Positions 53,360-62,213 are shown, numbered from the stretch's first letter. The stretch: DNA of 64,000 bases from JADJYF01 sp050186725 (GCA_050186725.1 JBFWYG010000003.1:89426-153425); one strand, 5' to 3'. The notes: generated from the letters alone by a model not told the origin. Translations and numbers: made by a program.

Positions 53360-54299
53360 GAGCCGACTGCCCAATGTCTCGCTGCGCCAACTCGAGTACT
53401 TCATCGCCGTGGCCGAGACGCGCAGCTTTCGCCGCGCGGCGGAGAAGCTGCACGTCAGCCAGCCGACCTTGACAGCGCAGATCGCGAGCATGGAAGCGGC
53501 GCTCGGCGCGCGCTTGTTCGAACGCAACCGCAGCGGCACCACCCAGAGCGCGCTAGGGCGGGAACTGCTGCCAAGGGCACGGCGCGTGATCGAGGAGTAC
53601 CGCGGCCTGGTGGACAGCGTGGCGTCGCTGATCGCCGGCCCGGCCGGCACCTACCGCTTCGGCGTGACGCCGACCATGGGTCCCTACCTGCTGCCGCACG
53701 TGCTGCCTGATGTGCATCGTGAGTTCGCCGCGGTGCGCTTCTACATCCGCGAGGATCTGCCGCGCAGGCTGCTGGAGGGACTGGCCTCGGGGCAGTACGA
53801 CTTCATCATCGCGCCGCTGCCGGCCGAGCAGGAGGACTTCAGCGTCGATCCCCTGTTCCGAGAAGAGCTGAAACTGGTCGTGCCGAGCGATCACCGGCTC
53901 GCCAATCGCGCACGCATCACCCGCAACGACATGCAGGGCGAGGAGATCCTCACGCTGCAGGACCACGACCAGCTGCACATGCAGATCCAGCGCCTGTGCG
54001 ACCATCTCGGAGCGCGCGTCAACCGTCAGTACGAAGGCACGAGCCTCGACACCCTGCGCCAGATGGTGACGATGGGCATGGGGCTGGCCTTTCTGCCGGC
54101 GCTGTACATCCATGCGGAGATTCGCGCCGGAGAAGGTCTCGAGGTGCTGGGCCTCAACCTGCAGGACATGCATCGAGAACACGTCATGCTGTGGCGCCGT
54201 ACCTCGCCTTCGCGGCAGCTGTTCCGCGACCTCGCCAGCCGTCTGCGCGCTCTGATCGCCGGCAAGCTGGACGGCGTCGTGAGCGTGCCGCGAGACTGA
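53358..54299 (+). CDS. LysR-type regulator, OxyR-like but lacking the peroxidatic cysteine
   Basis: 313 residues. Winged helix at the N-terminus (NVSLRQLEYFIAVAETRSFR, VSQPTLTAQIASMEAALGAR) and an effector domain that follows OxyR closely (YLLPHVLPDVHREF, DFIIAPLP, MVTMGMGLAFLPALYI). OxyR senses peroxide by a Cys199-Cys208 disulfide; in ungapped register the first is Q205 (LQDHDQLH) and only the second remains, C214 (QRLC). A disulfide switch is therefore impossible and a small-molecule effector is more likely. It diverges from the carbonic anhydrase/SulP operon and precedes a TonB receptor by 115 nt; the first is the more probable target. Start ATG at 53358. Confidence 0.9.
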   Translation: MSRLPNVSLRQLEYFIAVAETRSFRRAAEKLHVSQPTLTAQIASMEAALGARLFERNRSGTTQSALGRELLPRARRVIEEYRGLVDSVASLIAGPAGTYRFGVTPTMGPYLLPHVLPDVHREFAAVRFYIREDLPRRLLEGLASGQYDFIIAPLPAEQEDFSVDPLFREELKLVVPSDHRLANRARITRNDMQGEEILTLQDHDQLHMQIQRLCDHLGARVNRQYEGTSLDTLRQMVTMGMGLAFLPALYIHAEIRAGEGLEVLGLNLQDMHREHVMLWRRTSPSRQLFRDLASRLRALIAGKLDGVVSVPRD

Positions 54300-54318
54300 T
54301 TCCGCGCGTCGTGCGCGG

Positions 54319-54369
54319 TTGACACCGATTCCCATACCCCACAGTTATTGTTATTGCGACTAATTCGCA
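54319..54369 (+). promoter_or_regulatory. Promoter with iron-regulator-like palindrome upstream of TonB receptor
   Basis: TTGACA at 54319-54324 is a perfect -35; the -10 region (about 54342-54351) is AT-rich but poor. Immediately downstream TGCGACTAATTCGCA (54355-54369) is a TGCGA/TCGCA palindrome preceded by TTATTGTTAT, an arrangement resembling diverged Fur boxes. Iron repression is inferred from position and from the receptor gene it precedes. Confidence 0.4.
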
Positions 54370-54414
54370 CTACGCCTAGTATCCGCGCTCGTTTCGACCA
54401 GAGAGCGTCCACCC

Positions 54415-56586
54415 GTGAAAAGACTTTCCTCTGCTGCGGTCCTCGGTGCCGCGCTGTGCAGCCTCGGCCTGGCGTCGCCTGGCGCGACGGCCGCCGAAGA
54501 GGCCGTGCTCGCTTCGGCCGCGCAGGTTCCGGTGATCGAAGTCATCGGCGCCGCCGAGCGACTGCCGGAACTCGCCGGCTCGGCGACCGTGCTCGAGGAC
54601 GAGGAACTCGAAGCCGCCCACGTCTTTACTGTCAACGAGGCGCTGCGCAAGGTGCCGGGTGTGCAGGTGCGGGACGAGGACGGCTTCGCGCTGCGCCCGA
54701 ACATCGGCATCCGCGGTCTGAATCCCACCCGTTCGACCAAGGTACTGCTGCTGGAGGATGGCCTGCCGCTCGCCTACTCGCCCTATGGCGACAATGCCAG
54801 CTACTACCATCCGCCCATCGAACGCTTCTCGCGTGTCGAAGTTCTGAAGGGTGCCGAGCAGATCCTGTTCGGACCACAGACCATCGGCGGCGTGATCAAC
54901 TACATCACCCCCAACCCACCCGAGGCACGCGGCGGCGAAGTGTCCCTGGTGGGCGGCAATCGTGACTACTTCAACGGCCACCTGACCCTGGGCGGCGACG
55001 GCATGCTGCTGGACGTGATGCGCAAGCAGGGCGACGGCAGCCGCGACAACGAGGACATCGCGGTCACCGACGTCAACTTCAAGGCCATCCATGCCTTCAA
55101 CCAGCAGCATGCCGTGACCTTCCGCGCCAACTACTACGCGGAGAATTCCGACGTCAGCTACACCGGTATCACCGATGCCGAGCTGCGCAACTTCGGCTAT
55201 CGCTACAACCCGTTCGAGAATGACGAGTTCGAGATCGACCGCTACGGCCTGTCGGTGACCCACGAGTACCGCCACGATGCCGACATCAAGCTCCTGACCA
55301 GCGTCTACGCGACCTATTTCGGCCGCGACTGGTGGCGCCAGTCCAGCACCACCACCGACACCCAGTGCGACGCATCCGTACCGGGCTTCTCTGCGGCCCG
55401 ACGCGCAGGGCTGGCGGTCGACGTCAACGCCTGTGATTCGGTGCAGGGCCGACTGCGCAACTACTACACCTACGGCGTCGAACCGCGCCTCGTGATCAAC
55501 CATCGGCTGCTCGGGGTGACGAGCGAGTTCCAGGCCGGCGGACGGGCGCACTTCGAGAGACAGGACCGCAGCCAGGTGAACGGCGCGACACCCGACGCGC
55601 GGCGCGGTGTCGAAGTCGAAGACAACGAACGCGAGGTGGATGCCTACTCGTTCTTTGCCCAGAACCGCCTGCTGCTCGGCCAATTCACCCTCACGCCGGG
55701 CGTGCGGGTGGAGTACGTCGACACCGCGCGGGACAACAACCTGACGGGCGCCTCGGGCGCGAGCGATCTGACCGAGGTGGTGCCGGGCATCGGCGCCACC
55801 TTCAATCCGCGCGCGGATCTGACCTTCTTCGCCGGCCTGCACAAAGGCTTCGCGCCGCCGCGGGTGGAGGACCTGATCGTCACGCCAGGCGGCGCGCCGA
55901 TCGCGACTTTCACCGAGGTCGACGCCGAGGAGAGTTGGAACTTCGAGGCCGGCGTCCGGGCACAGGCGTACCCCGGCGTGGCGCTCGAGAGCAGCTACTT
56001 CAGGAACGAGTTCAGCAATCAGATCGCGGTCGGCTCGGTGGCGGGCGGCAACATTCCGCTATCTCAGGGCAAGGCGCTCTACGAAGGACTGGAACTCGGC
56101 ACGCGCATGGACAGCAGGGGCCTCGCCAACACCCCCTGGAACCTGTACCTGCACACGGCCTATACCCTGCTGCCGACAGCCCGCCAGGAAAACGTGTTCC
56201 GCCGCCTGGACAACGGGCTCGCGGCCGACGGCAGCGCCGCGGGCAATCGCCTGCCCTACGCCCCGAAGCACACCGTCACCTCCACCCTCGGCTTCACCGC
56301 CGCCGCCGGCTGGGATGTGCGCCTCGAAGCGGTCCACATCGACAGCCAGTTCTCGGACTTCGCCAATACGCGGGTCGCGCCCCTCGGCGGAGACGGCCTG
56401 CGCGGGGTGATCAAGCCCTACCTCGTGTTCAACCTCGCGGCGACCTACCCGGTGCCCGACCTGCCGGCGACGGTGTTCGTGACGATCAAGAACCTGTTGG
56501 ATCGCGACTACATCGTCGACCGCACGCGTGGCATTCGGGTCGGCGCGCCGCTGCTGGTGCAGGGAGGTGTCAACCTGCGCTTCTGA
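54415..56586 (+). CDS. TonB-dependent outer-membrane receptor, FecA-like (ferric siderophore/citrate)
   Basis: 723 residues from a GTG at 54415. Signal peptide (1-26), then a TonB-box-like segment (VPVIEVIGA, about 38-46), the plug domain (to about 170; VNEALRKVPGVQVRDEDGFA, PNIGIRGLNPTRSTKVLLLE, FGPQTIGGVINYITPNPP) and a 22-strand barrel ending in NLRF with terminal Phe. The plug is closest in pattern to FecA-type iron(III) dicitrate receptors; there is no N-terminal signalling domain, so it does not control a sigma factor. Active import needs TonB-ExbBD from elsewhere. A possible Fur-type site lies upstream. The exact ligand is unknown. Confidence 0.93.
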   Translation: MKRLSSAAVLGAALCSLGLASPGATAAEEAVLASAAQVPVIEVIGAAERLPELAGSATVLEDEELEAAHVFTVNEALRKVPGVQVRDEDGFALRPNIGIRGLNPTRSTKVLLLEDGLPLAYSPYGDNASYYHPPIERFSRVEVLKGAEQILFGPQTIGGVINYITPNPPEARGGEVSLVGGNRDYFNGHLTLGGDGMLLDVMRKQGDGSRDNEDIAVTDVNFKAIHAFNQQHAVTFRANYYAENSDVSYTGITDAELRNFGYRYNPFENDEFEIDRYGLSVTHEYRHDADIKLLTSVYATYFGRDWWRQSSTTTDTQCDASVPGFSAARRAGLAVDVNACDSVQGRLRNYYTYGVEPRLVINHRLLGVTSEFQAGGRAHFERQDRSQVNGATPDARRGVEVEDNEREVDAYSFFAQNRLLLGQFTLTPGVRVEYVDTARDNNLTGASGASDLTEVVPGIGATFNPRADLTFFAGLHKGFAPPRVEDLIVTPGGAPIATFTEVDAEESWNFEAGVRAQAYPGVALESSYFRNEFSNQIAVGSVAGGNIPLSQGKALYEGLELGTRMDSRGLANTPWNLYLHTAYTLLPTARQENVFRRLDNGLAADGSAAGNRLPYAPKHTVTSTLGFTAAAGWDVRLEAVHIDSQFSDFANTRVAPLGGDGLRGVIKPYLVFNLAATYPVPDLPATVFVTIKNLLDRDYIVDRTRGIRVGAPLLVQGGVNLRF

Positions 56587-56604
56587 GCGCGCCGCGCGTG
56601 TCGC

Positions 56605-57279
56605 TCAGAAAGTGGTGTTGGCCTGCAGCCCGAAGACGTGGAAGTCGAACCAGCCGGCGCCACCGGTCGCGCGTCGCCACAGGTGATAGGCGCGCAACTC
56701 GGTGTGCCGCGCCGGCTGGATCACCAGGCCGAAGGGGATCAAGCGGTGCTCGGTCACCCGGTCGCGTCCGAAGTCATAGATGACCTCGTGATTGACGAAC
56801 ACCCCTCGCACGGCCCGCGCCCAGGGCGTGTGCCAGTCGAGCTGCGGACGCAGACGCAGCCGGTGATTCCAGCCAGGCGTGTCCTCGATGTCGCGCGCCT
56901 CGAAGCGATTACGGGCGCTGAGGGTCAGCGACTCGGAGATCGCATAGCGCGGGTTGGCCTCGACTTCGAGCCGCAGGGATTCCTGTCGGCCGCGGCCGTC
57001 CACTCCCTGCGCGTCGACCCAGGTGGTGTTGAACTGCACCGCCCAGTTCGGCGTGAGGTCGTAGCGCACGCGTGGGCTCAGCAAGGTGGTGGCGTGCTCA
57101 CCGAAGGCGTCGGTCACGCGAAAGTCGGCATAGGTGCCGACGCTCCAACGCGGGTCCAGGCGTAACCAGAGACTGTGCTGGTACCAGGTCTGGAAGGTGT
57201 CTGCCGGGACATTGCCGGCGACTGTCAGCAGCGCCGCGAGGCACGCGCTGGCCGGGGATAAAAGCTTGCAAGGACGCAT
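56605..57279 (-). CDS. DUF2490-type outer-membrane protein
   Basis: 224 residues with a signal peptide (1-26). TFQTWYQHSLWLRLDPRWSV, then repeated amphipathic strands rich in Arg/Trp (LSPRVRYDLTPNWAVQFN, LTLSARNRFEARDIEDT, HRLRLRPQLDW, FVNHEVIYDFG), and a C-terminal Phe (LQANTTF) as an outer-membrane barrel end. It matches the uncharacterised DUF2490 family. Function unknown. Convergent with the TonB receptor gene, 18 nt from its stop. Confidence 0.82.
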   Translation of the reverse strand: MRPCKLLSPASACLAALLTVAGNVPADTFQTWYQHSLWLRLDPRWSVGTYADFRVTDAFGEHATTLLSPRVRYDLTPNWAVQFNTTWVDAQGVDGRGRQESLRLEVEANPRYAISESLTLSARNRFEARDIEDTPGWNHRLRLRPQLDWHTPWARAVRGVFVNHEVIYDFGRDRVTEHRLIPFGLVIQPARHTELRAYHLWRRATGGAGWFDFHVFGLQANTTF

Positions 57280-57381
57280 GGCGGGGCGCGCTCGGCCGGG
57301 CGGCGCATTGTGTCACGCCCCCCCGCCAGCGCGCGCTCGGGTCCTGTTGGCTGAGTCGAGCGCGCGCGGGTATCCGGGCCG

Positions 57382-57559
57382 TCAATCCCGGGTCAGGAAA
57401 GGATGCCCGCTCTTCGGCGACGGCAGAATGCGCTTCGGACGGTTGGCGGGATCGATCTCCACCCGTGCGAACTCCGCGCGTTCGTTCGGCACGTAGAAGA
57501 AATTGAACGGATAGCCGCTCTTGTGGGGGACGTAGACCAGGCGCTGTCCCGATGTCGCC
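57382..57559 (-). CDS. C-terminal fragment of an unidentified protein, 5' end lost in gap
   Basis: The last 58 residues of a gene entering the N run: GQRLVYVPHKSGYPFNFFYV, PNERAEFARVEIDP, ending GHPFLTRD. Codon use matches neighbouring genes, so it is a real coding end. No family is recognised from this part. Being followed downstream by an outer-membrane protein gene on the same strand suggests an envelope protein, but that is weak. Confidence 0.55.
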
Positions 57560-57659
57560 NNNNNNNNNNNNNNNNNNNNNNNNNNNNNNNNNNNNNNNNN
57601 NNNNNNNNNNNNNNNNNNNNNNNNNNNNNNNNNNNNNNNNNNNNNNNNNNNNNNNNNNN
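57560..57659. other. Assembly gap, 100 N
   Basis: Exactly 100 N, true length unknown. Unlike the gap at 4194 it is not bordered by REP units. It removes the 5' ends of two genes that diverge from it. Confidence 0.99.
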
Positions 57660-57934
57660 AGCGCCTGCGGGAACTGAATGCCGTGATGGCCAACAACGCC
57701 TCGGTGCGCGCCCCGGTTTACCGCGTGTCGGCGCTGGATCTCGGCAACGGCTGCGTGATCCGCGACTTCGAAGCCGTCGCACTTCCAGGAGCACGCAAGA
57801 ACATCCTCGGCCTGACGGCGCTGAAGCGCGTCGCTCCCTTCACCATCCAGTTCGGGCCCGACCGCCTCGCGTTGACCTGCGTCGGCGAACTCGACGACTC
57901 GAACCTCACGGCGTCGCGCGACGCGAGCCACTGA
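57660..57934 (+). CDS. C-terminal part of a retropepsin-like aspartic protease, 5' end lost in gap
   Basis: About 90 residues emerge in frame from the gap (RLRELNAVMANNASVRAPVY). The block YRVSALDLGNGCVIRDFEAV, then LPGARKNILGLTALKRVAPF with TIQFGPDRLALTC, matches the second half of single-domain periplasmic retropepsin-like (clan AA) proteases, where LGxxxLxRF-TIxF follows the flap. The catalytic DTG would lie in the missing part, so activity cannot be judged. An ATG at 57686 is internal and not believed to be the start. Confidence 0.55.
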
Positions 57935-58406
57935 GCCGCTTCCGGTCGTTCATGACCGCTCGGGCGCGGTGCGCCGGCACGTGACGTCCTGATTGCCGAA
58001 CTTGTCCATCGGCTTGCCCCCGAATCGAATTTGCCGCACCACAGCAGTGCGCCAGCGGCAAAAATAGACTGTTGTGAGACCACCACATCGGAATTTTCCC
58101 GGCCACGACTTGCGCACCCAAACAGCGCAATCAAACCTCACAAGCACTATTAGAGTGCGTTTTCAAAACATTGTTTTAACTGAAATTTAGTTTACACTCT
58201 GAACACGCTTACTGCTGCCCGGTTCGCTAGGGCCAGTGTGGCGAGAGCCGCGAAAACAAGGATGGCTCGAATGTTGCTAACTCACAAATCAACTGCCAGC
58301 GAAACCGGCATGTCCGCGCGCTGCAACGGCACAGACCGCCGCGCGCGAAACGCAGACCCGGGGCGGTAAAGACTTTTCACGTCCATTTAGCTTGGGAGAT
58401 TCGTCA
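57935..58406. other. Long intergenic region with AT-rich core
   Basis: 472 nt without a convincing gene. The stretch 58140-58205 is the most AT-rich in the window and carries the nested palindromes listed next. The remaining part before the Gcw_chp gene would be an untranslated leader of up to about 200 nt, with no recognised riboswitch. Confidence 0.6.
58152..58200 (+). promoter_or_regulatory. Nested palindromes and probable promoter of the Gcw_chp gene
   Basis: Outer arms AGAGTG (58152) and CACTCT (58195) enclose AAAACATTGTTTT (58165-58177), a perfect 6-1-6 palindrome. TTGTTT (58171) and TACACT (58193) with a 16-bp spacer could be -35/-10. An operator overlapping the -35 would suit repression. 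Symmetry is seen; function is inferred. Confidence 0.4.
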
Positions 58407-59396
58407 ATGAAACGTACTGCTCTTGCCGCCGCCGTGCTCGCGGCGATCGCGACTTCGAGCGCCGCGCACGCAGAGGAGGCCGCCAGCGCCCCCAGCGGCG
58501 GCATCTTCGCGTTGGAGAACTTCACCGGCAGCATGGCGCTGACCTCCGACTATCGGAACCGCGGCATCAGCAACTCCGATGGCCCGGCAATCCAGGGTGG
58601 CATCACGTGGTCGTACAACGGCATGTTCGTCGGCGTGTGGGGTTCCAATACTGAGTTCTCCGACAGCAACATCGAACTCGACTACAACATCGGCTACGGC
58701 TGGCAGATGTATGGCCTGAACTTCGTGGTGCAGGGCATCTACTACCACTTCCCCGGCGAGCAGTCCGACCGCAGCCAGGGCCTGGATCCGCCCGGCTTCG
58801 ACCCGACGCTCTCGGGTGGCAATTCGACCACCTTCCCGCAGCCCCTGCCGGGCCTGTTCAGCAACGGTGGTCAGCCTGGGCTCGATCAGCCCTACGACAC
58901 CGAGATCGCGGACATCAACGCGGACTACGTCGAGTTCAACGTCGGTATCACCAAGACCTTCGAGATGCCGCTCAGCCCGACGCTCGGCTTCAACTACCAC
59001 TTCTCGCCGGACTTCTTCGGTGACGATGGCGACAGCCACCACTTCGGCGGTTCGCTGGCCATCACCCTGCCGAACGGCCTCTCGCCCTATGTGAAGGGTG
59101 GCCACCAGGAAGTGGAAGGCGACGAGTTCTCCGCGTACTTCGGCACGCCCAAGGGCTACAACTGGGAGTACTTCCAGGTGGGCGCCGCTTACGCGGTGCT
59201 GGGCTTCACGCTCGACCTGTCGTGGGTGTGGGTCACGCCGGGCGGTTCCTGCGGCGCGCCGACCACCGAACTGTGCGAGTTCAACGGCGGCTTCAAGACC
59301 TTCTACAACGACTACAACTACTCGACCGACGGCGACACGTCCTACAAGGACCTGACCAACAGCACCTTCGTGTTCACGGTATCCCGCACGTTCTGA
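58407..59396 (+). CDS. Gcw_chp (TIGR02001) family outer-membrane protein, long form
   Basis: 329 residues, signal peptide 1-21 (ending AAHA). The family core is very clear: FTGSMALTSDYRNRGISNSD, PAIQGGITWSYNGMFVGVWG, SNTEFSDSNIELDYNIGYGW. A glycine/proline-rich insertion (about 120-165, GEQSDRSQGLDPPGFD ... GGQPGLDQPYD) makes it longer than the paralogue at 39029-39733. C-terminal Phe (VFTVSRTF) suits a Bam-inserted barrel. ATG at 58407 with GGGAGA nine bases upstream. Its own AT-rich promoter region and a strong hairpin after the stop suggest a monocistronic, possibly abundant protein. Confidence 0.88.
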   Translation: MKRTALAAAVLAAIATSSAAHAEEAASAPSGGIFALENFTGSMALTSDYRNRGISNSDGPAIQGGITWSYNGMFVGVWGSNTEFSDSNIELDYNIGYGWQMYGLNFVVQGIYYHFPGEQSDRSQGLDPPGFDPTLSGGNSTTFPQPLPGLFSNGGQPGLDQPYDTEIADINADYVEFNVGITKTFEMPLSPTLGFNYHFSPDFFGDDGDSHHFGGSLAITLPNGLSPYVKGGHQEVEGDEFSAYFGTPKGYNWEYFQVGAAYAVLGFTLDLSWVWVTPGGSCGAPTTELCEFNGGFKTFYNDYNYSTDGDTSYKDLTNSTFVFTVSRTF

Positions 59397-59405
59397 TCGT
59401 CCGCC

Positions 59406-59437
59406 CACCGTCAGTCGCCCTCGGGCGGCTGGCGGTG
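59406..59437 (+). terminator. Hairpin terminator after Gcw_chp gene
   Basis: CACCGTCAGTCGCC (59406-59419), CTCG loop, GGCGGCTGGCGGTG (59424-59437): 14 base pairs with two G-U wobbles, beginning nine bases after the stop. No long T-tract follows, so efficiency is uncertain. Confidence 0.6.
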
Positions 59438-59852
59438 GCGCCTTCCCCGGCGCTTGCGCGCTCCGTGTCCTTCAACGTCTGAGCGACGGCTCGTCCCCCG
59501 ACCGTTCGTGGTCGGCATCCTGCGGCCATGGCATGCTCGCCGGCACGGTGAGCGGGCAAGCTCGAATCAGCATCCTCCCTGGCAACGATGAACCGCGAAG
59601 CGCGGCGTGCGTCCGCTGCTTCACGAAAAGCGCTATCGGCCGCGCTGGCCAGCGACGCTCGCGAATGCGCGGGCCGCGCTGATTCCGCGATGCATACGCT
59701 TCTCGCCAACGCAATTCATCTCTGGCGCCCCGATAGCGACGGCGCGTTCGCCCGCTAAGCGACGCGCGCGTGGGCGACACCAGAACACGAGGCCTGTGGC
59801 ATCATGCCTGTGCGCCGGCGATGGCTGCCGGCGGGATCGCGGAACGCTCTCG
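59438..59852. other. Intergenic region without recognised gene
   Basis: 415 nt before the peroxidase gene. The frame of the peroxidase is open through most of it, but the sequence shows no family similarity and no signal peptide before 59853. Nothing else is recognised. Confidence 0.55.
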
Positions 59853-60998
59853 ATGTCTCGTCTACTCCCACTCCTGCTGCTGGCGCTGTCGAGCGTGCCC
59901 TGCGTCGCCGCGCCCGTCGCACCGCAAGCCGAAGCAGGCGCCGCCCAGGCACTGGTCGAACTCGGCCGCGCGCTCTTCTTCGACCGCAACCTGTCGCGCA
60001 ACCGCAGCCAGTCCTGCGCGAGCTGCCACGATCCGGCCCGTGCCTTCAGCGATGGGCGCGAGAACGGCGTGGGCGCGGCGGCCTCGCTCGGTGATGACGG
60101 GCACTCCATCGGCACGCGCAACGCGCCCAGCCTCGCCTACGTCTCCCAGGTGCCGCCATTCGGACGTGACGCGGAGGGCCACTTGCGCGGCGGCCTGTTC
60201 CACGACGGCCGCGCCAGCGACCTGGTCGAGCAGGCCGGTCAGCCAATCCTGAATCCCGCCGAGATGGGCATGGCGGATGCGGCAGCGGTGGTGGCGCGCG
60301 TGCGCGAGAACGCGGCGCTCGTGCGCGCGTTCGAGGCGCGCTTCGGCCCCCACATCTTCAGCGATGACCAGGCGGCCTTCGCCGCGCTGCGCGCCGCGCT
60401 CGCCGCCTTCGAGCGCACACCCGAGTTCGCTGCCTTCGATTCGCGCTACGACCGCTGGCTGCGCGGCGAGGCGCGACTGACCGAAGCCGAGGAGGAAGGT
60501 CGACGACTGTTCTTCTCCACCCTGACCAACTGCACGGCGTGTCACCTGGCGGGCAGCACCGGCAGAGAGAGCCACGAAACCTTCTCGAACCAGCGGTACT
60601 TCAACATCGGCGTGCCGGCCAATCCCGTGCTCCCCGCCGCCGCGCAGGGCGACGCGGGCCTGGCAGGGAACCCGCGCGTCGCCGACCCGGCGCAGTCCGG
60701 CCGCTATCGGGTTCCGACCCTGCGCAATGTCGCGGTCACCGGCCCGTACATGCACAACGGCGTGTTCCGCGATCTCCGCACCGCGATCTTCTTCTACAAC
60801 CAGCACCTGGTCGACAACGCCGCCAACCGCATCAACCCGGAGACCGGCACGCCCTGGGGTCCTGCCGAGCATCCCGCCACGCTCGATGCCACGGAGCTTC
60901 GCCAGGGCCAGCCGCTGGGCGAAGAGCGCATCGACCTGCTGCTGGCCTTTCTCGCCACGCTCACCGACGCGCGCTTCGAAGCTTTGTTGAAAAAATGA
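59853..60998 (+). CDS. Di-haem cytochrome c peroxidase / MauG family protein
   Basis: 381 residues with a signal peptide (1-20, ending CVAAP). Two c-type haem sites: C55-A-S-C-H59 (RSQSCASCHDPARAFSDGR) and C227-T-A-C-H231 (LTNCTACHLAG). Other family marks: LFFDRNLSRN at the start, GLFHDGRA, and VPTLRNVAVTGPYMHNGVFR with the C-terminal haem methionine. It acts in the periplasm, reducing H2O2 or, as MauG-like members do, oxidising a partner protein. The ATG at 59853 is the first that opens a signal peptide. It is followed after 72 nt by an epoxide hydrolase gene on the same strand; a link is not evident. Confidence 0.92.
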   Translation: MSRLLPLLLLALSSVPCVAAPVAPQAEAGAAQALVELGRALFFDRNLSRNRSQSCASCHDPARAFSDGRENGVGAAASLGDDGHSIGTRNAPSLAYVSQVPPFGRDAEGHLRGGLFHDGRASDLVEQAGQPILNPAEMGMADAAAVVARVRENAALVRAFEARFGPHIFSDDQAAFAALRAALAAFERTPEFAAFDSRYDRWLRGEARLTEAEEEGRRLFFSTLTNCTACHLAGSTGRESHETFSNQRYFNIGVPANPVLPAAAQGDAGLAGNPRVADPAQSGRYRVPTLRNVAVTGPYMHNGVFRDLRTAIFFYNQHLVDNAANRINPETGTPWGPAEHPATLDATELRQGQPLGEERIDLLLAFLATLTDARFEALLKK

Positions 60999-61070
60999 TG
61001 CGCGCGAGGCACCTTGGGCCCGCGCCGTGGGGAGACCCGCCGGCGGCGCGAGGTCCCCAAGGAGTGAGCC

Positions 61071-62213
61071 ATGAGCAAAGTGAAACGTTTCCGCATCAAG
61101 GTGCCGAAGAGCGCCATTGCCGATCTCAAGCGCCGACTTGCCAACACGCGCTGGCCGGAGCGCGAAACGCCCGGCGGCTGGAGCCAGGGCATTCCGCTGT
61201 CCTACATGCAGGAGCTCGCGGCCTACTGGCGCGATGACTACGACTGGACCCGCTGTCAGGACGCGTTGAACGCGCTGCCGCAGTTCATCACCGAGTTGGA
61301 CGGGCTGGACATCCAGTTCCTACACATCAAGTCGCCGCATCGAAATGCCCTGCCGCTGGTCATGACCCATGGCTGGCCCGGCTCGGTGATCGAGTTCCTG
61401 AAGGTGCTCGGTCCACTCACTGACCCGGTGGCGCACGGCGGTGACGCCGCCGATGCGTTCCACGTCGTCTGCCCGACTCTCCCCGGCTTCGGCTTCTCGG
61501 GCAAACCCACCCTGCCCGGCTGGGGTGTCGAGCACATCGGGCGCGCCTGGGGCCAACTCATGGCGCGCCTCGGCTACAAGCGCTGGGTAGCGCAGGGCGG
61601 CGACTGGGGCTCGGCCGTGACCCACAGCATCGGCATGACGGAGACCAAGCACTGCGCGGCCATCCACACCAACATGCCGCTCCTGTCGCCGAGCCCGGCG
61701 GTGATGACCGATCTGACCGAGCAGGAGAAGTCCGCGCTGGCCGGCATCCAGTATTACTTCGATTCAGATTCGGGCTATTCCAAGGAACAGAGCACCCGGC
61801 CGCAGACCGTCGGCTACGGCTTGGTGGACTCACCGGTGGCGCAGTGCGCGTGGATCATGGAGAAGTTCTGGACCTGGACCGACTGCCATGGTCATCCGGA
61901 GAACGTCCTGACCCGCGACGAACTGCTCGACAACGTCATGATGTACTGGCTGACCGCCTCCGGCGCTTCCTCGGCGCGCATCTACTGGGAGTCGTTCAAC
62001 ATGCTGTTCCGCGAGAAACCGCAGATCCACGTGCCGGTGGGCGTCAGCGTCTATCCCCACGAGATCTTCCGCGCCTCGCGACGCTGGTGCGAGGAGCGCT
62101 ACACCAAGCTCATCCACTACAACGCGCTCGACCGCGGTGGACACTTCGCCGCTTTCGAGCAGCCCGCCCTGTTCCTGAACGAGGTGCGCAGCTCCTTCCG
62201 CCAGGTGCGCTGA
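61071..62213 (+). CDS. Epoxide hydrolase (EHN plus alpha/beta-hydrolase)
   Basis: 380 residues. The N-terminal EHN lid (FRIKVPKSAIADLKRRLANT, YMQELAAYWRDDYDWTRCQD) precedes the hydrolase core: oxyanion THGWPGS, nucleophile D178 in QGGDWGSAVTHSIG, and H358 in DRGGHFAAFEQP. Cap tyrosines that polarise the epoxide are available (IQYYFDSDSGY). This microsomal/juvenile-hormone-type epoxide hydrolase converts epoxides to diols and fits a genome with P450 and Rieske oxygenases. ATG at 61071 with AAGGAGTGAGCC upstream, a strong ribosome-binding site. Confidence 0.92.
   Translation: MSKVKRFRIKVPKSAIADLKRRLANTRWPERETPGGWSQGIPLSYMQELAAYWRDDYDWTRCQDALNALPQFITELDGLDIQFLHIKSPHRNALPLVMTHGWPGSVIEFLKVLGPLTDPVAHGGDAADAFHVVCPTLPGFGFSGKPTLPGWGVEHIGRAWGQLMARLGYKRWVAQGGDWGSAVTHSIGMTETKHCAAIHTNMPLLSPSPAVMTDLTEQEKSALAGIQYYFDSDSGYSKEQSTRPQTVGYGLVDSPVAQCAWIMEKFWTWTDCHGHPENVLTRDELLDNVMMYWLTASGASSARIYWESFNMLFREKPQIHVPVGVSVYPHEIFRASRRWCEERYTKLIHYNALDRGGHFAAFEQPALFLNEVRSSFRQVR

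Noticed and set aside
59607..59852. N-terminal extension of the cytochrome c peroxidase
   Set aside because: No similarity and it would hide the signal peptide starting at 59853.
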